A stretch of 64,000 nucleotides of DNA from NCBI RefSeq assembly GCF_015706575.1, contig NW_024037076.1:10760777-10824776 (forward strand), read 5' to 3'. This document shows positions 56,830-64,000 of the stretch, in pieces. The stretch comes from Patiria miniata (Eukaryota; Echinodermata; Asteroidea; Valvatida; Asterinidae). A program made the translations under genes and the position numbers. Each line of letters begins with the position of its first letter. The first letter of the stretch is position 1. The notes beneath the pieces are model-generated. The model searched no databases. It saw only the letters and a program-made list of their open reading frames with translations, and had not been told where the DNA came from.

Positions 56830-57480
56830 TTGGCATACACACCCCAGGGCCTGACAGATACTCAACACAAAATTCGACATCTCCCTCCCCGAGAAAGCTT
56901 CTTCCCAGTCACAGAAAAGAAAATCAAGTCTAATTTCAGGTTTGTACAAGCCATGAACGCACTCTCCAAATTGGCATGGGCTGTTTACTTTTCTCTCGGA
57001 GAAGAAAAAAAATCGAGTGGAGAGAGCACGGTCATCGGTGCGTTCTCGGCTAACAAGACAGCTGATTCCGCGCCAGCTAATTGCGAGAAGTGTGTACGAG
57101 ACTTACCCCCAGGTAGCCTGGCCGGACTGCAAAGAGATATAGCTATCATATCCAAATTTCCCATTGCTATTCATTGTACTGATTGCTTTCGACCGGGCCA
57201 ACAACAAAACCAAAAAATGATGTGGAATCCAATGATGAGAGAGCAGCGGTGTCTTCTGATGCGCCAGCGGCTCCAAATTCATCGGCGCGAGCTGCACTGC
57301 CTTGGGTCTTTACAGCAGGAAATGAATTATTTGGATAAGTTTTATCAAAGAAGTTACTGTCATGTGTTCGCAACGCCCAGCAAAATTGAAATTGGCTATG
57401 CAGAATTGTGTAACATCAGCAGGGTGAATATAATATGGCTGTGTCAATGCAGTTTGAGTGTTATTACCTGTGCTGTTTAA
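56830..57480 (+). other. Longest open frame in the window, unrecognised
   Basis: 216 codons are open on the plus strand. The translation includes NCEKCVRDLPPGS and IHCTDCFRPG, two CxxC pairs about 30 residues apart. It then becomes basic and glutamine/methionine-rich. I do not recognise a family, and no upstream or downstream exon was found. A TGTTTAC forkhead-type core and GCTAATTGCGAG suggest it could equally be regulatory DNA that happens to lack stops. Confidence 0.2.
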
Positions 57481-58849
57481 TCAAGGGCGAGCCTCTATAT
57501 CATTGAGAACCCTTTGATTAATTGCAACTTTCCAATATCGCCCGTATACGCCAACACGACTCGCCAATAATACGAACGACTCGCGAATGCAAGCGCGCGC
57601 AAAATTACTTACTATGCCGACTGCGTTTTATTTTGGAAGTGAAAGTGCAGTGTTTTTTCGCTACGGTTATCATACATAATGCAGGTTACACCCGTTTGAA
57701 TTAAGGCTGATTGTAGAATGAGTAAGGCTATCGGTAATTGTCATATATATTCCAACGTGCATGCATTATAGTGTGTAGCTGTCGACACTGGGGCCGGCTA
57801 CGTCCTTCATTAATACCATTTAGTGTTGTTCTCAACATGATCAGGGTTGATGCATGCATTGTGCAAAGCAAACAAGGACAACGAAATGAGTTTCTATAGA
57901 GTTATTGATGAAGGAAGCCCCTTTAGAGATAATTAGTACGATGTGGTGTGGGGAAACGGCTTAATAAAAAATAATAACAATAATAAATAGCACCTGTCAC
58001 AAGTAGCGGTGTTTGCGTTATTTAATTTATTGTAGCCAATACACATACAAGGTGATATTTTTTTTGGCTGCGTTTTCGCCATGACAACATAACAATGTGT
58101 CACCCATGCAGGATCGTTTCACGACAATGAAAGAGCATGTTCAGTTCTCAAGCAGAAACCATTGCAAAGTTCGTAGAGGGTAAAAACTGAAACGAATTTG
58201 TACCAGAATTTTGTTTCACATATTACCGTTCTCCGCAGTTCAACGTGAAAATGAATTTTGCTCTTTCTAGCTCATTAAATTAATAATCAACTTTTCCAGC
58301 TGCAGGAATTTTTGTAAAGGCCAGACTTGACTGTAAAAGTCTGAAAATGTCAAGCATTGATACATTTGCAAGTTCAAAGCAGAGCAAGCGGGTAATCGAT
58401 GAATATGAGGTGTAACACGATTCCATAATGAATAGGATAAATCATACCCAGCGCAAGGATTCCAAACGCATTCCAACAATGCAGATTTTGTCTGAAGTCA
58501 GGCTCTATGCCAAAGTGCGAAATACAGGAAATGAAAGACGGCAAGGGACCTACCTATACTGGACTTCCAACAGTGAAGACTAACGAACGCCTTTACACCA
58601 TGTTCTGCCGGACGGAAACCTCCCAAGCGGGACTCTAGCAAACAAATGGGTTAGATGGGGCTTGGCAAAAGTTGCGAAGATGCAAGGCTAGATACCGACA
58701 ATTTGCCCTAATTGAAATGTGTTGAAAAGAACAGCTGTCAACTGCAGATCAGTGCCTACATGCACTGCTTATTGAGCAACAAGAAGAGGAAGAATGAGAA
58801 GAAGAAAAAAAGACAAGAGGAGAAAATACAGCGGCGTTTTCATAACGCA
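57481..58849. other. Upstream flank, nothing firm
   Basis: TAATT-type cores occur at 57510-57530 and 57925, but they are sparse. No repeats, coding or RNA features were supported. Confidence 0.4.
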
Positions 58850-59115
58850 CATGATACACGAAGGGACTGACCCCAATTATCGACAACGCGACTCAAAATA
58901 GATTGCCAATTTCGGAGGAGGAAATGTGATGGAAATTGAACACCGAACGCGCCGGCCCGCGGGTGTCCCTGCCAGAGTCCGGTTATAACTTAATTGAAAT
59001 TCCATGATAATTTAATGGAATCTATCGTAAATGATTCAACATTGATGGAGTGACGGTGAGCAATGCCGGGCGAAGCGCTACCATTCCGCAAATAAGGGGG
59101 TTGCGCCGATTAAAT
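58850..59115. promoter_or_regulatory. Candidate conserved regulatory block
   Basis: CCCCAATTATCGACAACG, ATAACTTAATTGAAATTCC, ATGATAATTTAATGG and GCCGATTAAATTC in a compact, repeat-poor stretch with mixed composition. The regulatory role is inference. Confidence 0.3.
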
Positions 59116-60151
59116 TCAACACAGTGGCGATCTGCAAATGTTGTTATGCCCTTCAACAATACGGTTTCTTCTAAATAGCAAGCTTGTGGTGTAAGTGTGA
59201 CACTGAAACACTGTACACTGCTACATGATAACACTGGATACACCAACACCGATCTGGATGTGTTACACATTGACAGCATTAGTACCCTGCTAATTTCTGT
59301 GTCCGTATATGCCGTGCTGGCCATCATGGTATGGCCCGTAACAAGAAACCTCAAGTGCAGAGCTCTCCTTTTGAAATGAAACCGCGACACCCGATTCGTG
59401 AGCTATGTATTAAAGTGCCATCGTTATAACCCCTTTTATTTTAAGGAGCAATTTTGTGGTGGTAATAATAAACGTGTAGATCGCGTCAAGGAAGTGCAGC
59501 GGTGGGTCCTCAAGTGACGGAGGAGTGGTGCGAGTGTGGACTTTTCGCAGCCTATAAGAAAACCGCGGCGAAATCACTCTGATGATTACAAAGAAAGATC
59601 ATGAGAAATTCTGTAATCATCTTCTGGAGAAAGGTAAAAACCCTTATATGGTCAACAACGCGCTTACCAGTGTTTTTATTTGAAGGAATTGCCCATGAAG
59701 GAAAAGCATGTTCATGGGTTTTACTTTGAATTGAGGTTCCAGAGTGTGACATTTTCCTGAAAATTGTCATTCAGTGTCAGTAACATAGCTTGATTTGGGG
59801 TCCACTTTTTAACCTGTCCCTGCTACGACTATGTTTTTATTTGTTGGATAGGCCTTTACATAATTATTTACTCTTGGAGAAGGTGTGCATAAGGGGTGCA
59901 TCCACAATTGCAAACTCATACATGTCGGCTGTAACAAGGATGTATAGAAAAAAAAGTGAACCTCAAATTTATAGAATGACCCACTTACAATTCACACAAA
60001 TGTTAGGCCACTGAAAATGAATAGGAACGCTACAAACTGCTTTCTGAATGGATTGACCTGATATATACAAATCTAAAAAAAAAATTAATGCGGCCTGACG
60101 TTGCTAAAAGTTAACAAGTTTTTCTTCAAAAGCTAAAACGACGCAAAATGA
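59116..60151. other. Upstream flank, nothing recognised
   Basis: The 122-codon minus frame at 59022-59390 overlaps the preceding block and shows no family signature. Nothing else was seen. Confidence 0.4.
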
Positions 60152-60194
60152 CGCTGATAATGACCCTCGCCTTCGGCTCGGGTCATTATCTGCG
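60152..60194. repeat. Perfect-stem hairpin
   Basis: GATAATGACCC and GGGTCATTATC flank TCGCCTTCGGCTC, whose CGCCTTCGGC core could extend the stem. Outer ACGC and GCGT also pair after one mismatch. A stable stem-loop, probably the core of a small repeat. Confidence 0.85.
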
Positions 60195-61429
60195 TCCAGA
60201 TTCCAAATCGGTCTTAAACATAGAGTTTAATACCGGTCAAGCACATTTTCTTCCCATTCATAAATACCTTTACAGTCAAACAGTCAAACAAAAGTCAAAA
60301 TTATATATTTCCAACGGTTTTGTTCAACAATGTTACTTCATGTTTTATAAACAACCCTCTAGATATGTTGTGGTATACCTCTCGCGAGTAATGGTAAACA
60401 AATCGTCGTGTGGTGATTGGCGCGCGCGTTGCGCGTACTGCGCGATGTGGCGTAGAACGCAGCAGTGCTGGTGTAGTGTGAATTTAGGCCTATGAAATGC
60501 TGATTGATTGGTAGAATTGCGCATGCCTAACCGAGGATTGTGAACGTTCAACCAACGAAAGGGTAAAAGGGACCTGATTTTATAGGAGTCCAAATTTCAT
60601 GTGACACTGGAAAAGTGTTTAAGACCAGCCAGCCAGTGTTTTATCAACCGTTTAAGACCAGCCACGTGACGGGCTCTCGACCAATAGGAGTGGGTAAACT
60701 GTCTTAGGTATTTATGAATAGATAATATTTCACATTCAGCAAATACCAACTGTAACAGTATATAGATAAATTATATGTGTATTATGCCAGCAGCGGCACA
60801 TCACGATCGGGTTTCTTAGGCTGGCTACAGTTTTGAACGGCTCGGGTGCATGATTCATAGACAGCCCTTATCACTAAATACACGGTCAATTATGAAGAAT
60901 GAACACCATAATCCAACGGTGCTTGACGATCTTGTCAGCTCTATAAATATTTAGGACTTATTAATACCAACACATGCATATTGAGCGGTTTTATGTTGCA
61001 TTGTTTAATCATAATGTACGGCACGTCTTGGAATAATAAAAAAAAAAAAGGTGTCGCGCTCAGTCATTTTCGATTATTTCGTCATTAATAGGATGGGACA
61101 CAAGCCTAAGAATACTCTAATTAACTTTTCAAAATTAAAATATTTAGGAGATTCGCAATTCTCGTCGAGATTTAATTTTCTAAATAGCAAGTGCAGTGTG
61201 TAAGACTAAGAGGGAAGAAACATATTGAAAATAATATAATTTAGAGTCAATTCACCATCCAACCACACCGGAATACACGCCGGATAAAAAAAATGTAGCT
61301 TTTCTCTTTGTTTTTCGCCACAAGGCTAAAAAATAATGAATATAGTTTGCAGCGGGTTTTACTTCCAGCGCTTCCAGTGAAATTGGATGTTGCTGTGCAC
61401 TGTGGTGGGTGAAGTGGGGCGTGAGGACC
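60195..61429. other. Upstream flank with a short direct repeat
   Basis: TTTAAGACCAGCCA recurs at 60618 and 60651. A GC-rich CGCGCGCGTTGCGCGTACTGCGCG run lies at about 60420-60444. No gene was supported. Confidence 0.4.
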
Positions 61430-61700
61430 GTCCAAGAACTTGGCACACACGGTGACATCAATTATCAGATACCCTGCAGCAAATAATGGCCGAGTGTTCT
61501 GTTGTGGGCTCCACTGGCCAGAAGAAAATAACTCTCTATTTTAGGAGCCGCTGGGCCCAACTAGTCAACACGTCTAAAGCTGCGCACTATTGACATCATT
61601 AGTTCCACCTGGATGCCTGGCCTTTTGTTGGTGCAAATTATAGATGACGAACAAGGCTGGGTCACGTGAGCAGTAATCTCGTAATGATTGATATTTGGCG
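61430..61700. promoter_or_regulatory. Candidate conserved regulatory block
   Basis: ACATCAATTATCAGATACC, GCAAATAATGGCC, CATTAGTTCCACCTGG (with an E-box-like CACCTG) and GCAAATTATAGATGACG in repeat-poor sequence. The regulatory role is inference. Confidence 0.25.
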
Positions 61701-62289
61701 TTCGGTCTTCGTCAAGAGATATTGTCGGAGAGTCGTCAAGCTGATATGTGTGTGTGTATATATATACAATGCCCACACTGTGTGAGCGTGTATCTGCGCA
61801 TTGGAATGAATTCAATTAAAGAACACTGCAATAACAACGTTATTAACAACGCTGTGCACTTCAATATTGTCCGTGTTAGTTCAATTGCTCCGAGTGATGT
61901 GCGATTCAAAGAAAAAATACGGACTCTGAAATCCAATTAGCATTTTGAATATTACGGCAGAGTGAATGAAGCAGACAATCGTCGATCTATTGATGTGTGG
62001 TGCGGGGATAATTCAATTACATCGCTCTTGCAGTGTGTGTGTTTTTTCCTTCTTCTCCGCAGCCATTCACTATATACAGATAAATTACTTTCGACCCTGG
62101 TTTTCAATTTCGTTTTGGCTCGTGATGTGACACACTGCATATCATATTTTCCACGCGATAAGGGAACTATAATGTGGTTTCTGCCAAGTCTTTGCACATG
62201 TGTACAGTTTAGCGTACCGTGAATGGGACTTTTGGGGAGGATATGCAACGAGTATTCACGGAGTGCATGCAGTATATTCTTAAAGCCAT
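61701..62289. other. Upstream flank, nothing firm
   Basis: A short (TG)n(TA)n run lies at 61745-61765. TAATT cores occur at 61935 and 62010. The frames on both strands near 61952-62248 are not recognised. Confidence 0.4.
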
Positions 62290-62600
62290 TGGCGTATCAG
62301 GAGGGGGTGCATGGGTTGAAACCCCCCCCACACCCCTCAGTTCAGCCGCTGATTAATAGCTAAATGGGGCCAAAAGTAATCAAATGGAATGCTAAAGCGC
62401 CTAAATTTATTCTCAAAATTGCCTTTGAATCGAGGAGAAGGCATCGTAGATTTTAACATTTTCTGGGGGGCATGCCCCTGGACCCCCTCTCCACCCCCAC
62501 CCCCGGCAGGGCGTGCCTGTGCCTTCGGCACGCCTTCTCTCACCCCCCCCCCCCACACACACACACACACACCTTCATATCACCCCCCCCCCCTCCCGTT
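62290..62600. repeat. C/G-run-rich low-complexity repeat
   Basis: Contains GGCGTATCAGGAGGGGGTG, GGGGGGCATGCCCCTGGACC, GTGCCTTCGGCAC (a hairpin), C runs of eight to ten and an (AC)n run at 62564-62581. The composition recalls the interior of the hAT-like MITE at 49860, but I could not define ends or a target duplication. Confidence 0.5.
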
Positions 62601-63125
62601 TCCTGATAGACGGGCCCTAAAAACCACAAACAGAAGTCCATACCCCAAATTTCACTTTCCAAAACGCCAGTGTAATCTCCGTGTTATGGACATCAAAAGA
62701 CAGGGACTGCAAACACAGACAAAAGTTACTGAATTAAAAAAATTGTCGTATTTTTTCCTATTTATTTGTGTATCTTTGTAAAGGGAGGGCTTACTAAATC
62801 TTCATTCTGGCTATAAAAAAAAGTTGTCTTTTGAAAGCAAATAAAATTTTCTAAGATATGTAAGATTTGAGGTTTTGCATGGTGGAGATACTAAATAATG
62901 AAAGGTTTGCGGAAACACCATGTGCGAATAATTTCTCAACTAAGAGAATGGTTCTGAAAAGAACCAGAGGTATAAACTCGACGTTCCGGTCAGTATGCTC
63001 TGACCGTCTTCATCTTTTCTAAGATGAAAATTCTTCAAAATTCAACACACGTTGTGATGGCCTATATGATGTGCCTGTCTTGTGTTTTGGAGGAAAACTC
63101 AACTGTTGTAAAAAAAAAAAAAAAT
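62601..63125. other. Upstream flank, nothing recognised
   Basis: No supported feature except a small inverted pair, GGTTCTGAAAAGAACC, at 62950-62965. Confidence 0.4.
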
Positions 63126-63171
<46 letters not shown>

Positions 63172-63172
63172 C
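63126..63172 (+). repeat. (CAA)n microsatellite
   Basis: About 15 uninterrupted CAA triplets, preceded by an A run and followed by CCAACAA-type degenerate repeats to about 63252. The poly-Asn and poly-Thr frames over it are artefacts. Confidence 0.95.
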
Positions 63173-63252
63173 CACAAATACCCCCTACAACCCAACAAAC
63201 AAGCCAACAACCAACCAACCAACACCCCAACAACCCAACAAACAACCCAAAA

Positions 63253-63764
63253 ATGCCACAGCTATGCCAGGGCATGTACCGAAAAGATTGTGCATTCAGC
63301 TACCGAAGAAACAACAGTTGCTGTGGGCCACTATACACATTGCAAATGACCACACCCTGTGTATAAGAGCTTTCCAATGTAGAAAAATTGATGGCACAGC
63401 GTGTACACCATTAATCACCGCAAACTACTTAGAGTCCTTCATTGCGATGATATCAGCATCACTCTCGCCACACATTCATCACCCAGTGATGGGACGGAGC
63501 GGGACAGTCCGGGAACAATCAGTCATTACAATGAGATTACTCGCGACACACGTTAGAAGTACTGGGGAAATAAAAGGAATATTAATATTCATCAAATTCT
63601 GTGTGTAGCAAATAAATGGGATGTGTTGGCGAAGTACTTTGTCCCCCTGATTTTCTGTTGCGATTCAACACGGGAGTAACTAAAGTAGGTGGTTTTTTTT
63701 TTCAGATGATATCAATGCAAACTTGAGCTACTTTATATTTGTCGTGAAACAGTTAAAATAGGAA
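63253..63764. other. Upstream flank, nothing recognised
   Basis: No supported coding, RNA or repeat feature. Confidence 0.4.
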
Positions 63765-64000
63765 CTCTCATTTCATTTCATTTCTTTTATTTTTCTAATA
63801 TCGTGGCCCAAGGGCCAAATTAAACGAGACAATTCCATAGTTTGAAAAACCATTAAAATTTACGTAAAAATACTACAACATAAGTTAAAAGGCAGGAATA
63901 CAATAAAGTTGCACTGTAACAAACACCCACAAAACCAAAGAAACAAAAACAATACAACATAGGGAGACAACATGCACCAAATACAAAATTACACACAATA
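63765..64000 (-). mobile_element. LINE 3' end, runs off the window
   Basis: On the minus strand the sequence reads T-rich UTR-like DNA, then TTTGGCCCTTGGGCCACGAT, ATTAGAAAAATAAA and a (GAAAT)n tail. A GGCCC-TTGGGCC hairpin followed by AATAAA-like sequence and a short pentameric tail is typical of CR1/L2-like non-LTR elements. Only the terminal ~230 bases lie in the window, so the clade is tentative. Confidence 0.6.

Noticed and set aside
63126-63250. CRISPR-like array
   Set aside because: Simple CAA and CCAACAA repeats with no spacers; the genome is eukaryotic.
63019-63608. 194-codon frame with poly-Thr and the antisense leucine-rich frame
   Set aside because: Created by the (CAA)n microsatellite; flanking residues show no domain.
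1-64000. Endogenous retrovirus, LTR element or Polinton remnants
   Set aside because: No protease, integrase, capsid or polymerase-like frames and no long direct terminal repeats were seen.

Overview
This is a gene-poor stretch of animal nuclear DNA. It is AT-leaning, with kilobase-scale introns, GT-AG splice junctions, abundant short DNA transposons, a tRNA-derived SINE, LINE tails, microsatellites and telomere-like (TTAGGG) sequence. The repeat mix would suit a marine invertebrate, perhaps a deuterostome such as an echinoderm, but the species is not fixed by anything I can read.

One protein-coding gene is clear: a LIM-domain-only gene on the minus strand, best matched to LMO4. Three coding exons can be joined by exact splice-phase arithmetic. 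They are a short first exon (36716-36755), a LIM1 exon (32415-32655) and a LIM2 exon (20563-20812). They are separated by introns of about 4.1 and 11.6 kb. Together they give 177 residues with two complete LIM zinc fingers and a seven-asparagine run ahead of LIM1. The last few residues must come from a further exon. It was not identified with confidence; one weak candidate is at 17863-17889, and it may lie beyond the left edge.

Layout. 1-20.5 kb: sequence downstream of the LIM2 exon (a further intron and/or 3' flank), with a degenerate GC-rich minisatellite, a diverged dispersed repeat in two copies, a LINE 3' end followed by an interstitial telomeric tract, a palindromic MITE, a Helitron-like 3' terminus and several blocks that look like conserved regulatory DNA. 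20.5-36.8 kb: the coding exons and two introns, which carry fold-back elements and small tandem repeats. 36.8-64 kb: upstream flank with no credible gene. It holds regulatory-looking blocks (notably 43.9-44.3 kb), two copies of a short transposon that carries telomere-like repeats and has 8-bp target duplications, a Kolobok-like element with a hAT-like MITE nested in it, a locally duplicated segment that preserves an empty insertion site, a SINE, and a LINE tail at the right edge.

The picture is a single developmental transcriptional cofactor gene in a large regulatory landscape. The blocks rich in homeodomain-type core motifs are plausibly its enhancers, but this is inference and needs cross-species alignment. 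No bacterial operon, CRISPR array, viral element or true RNA gene was seen.
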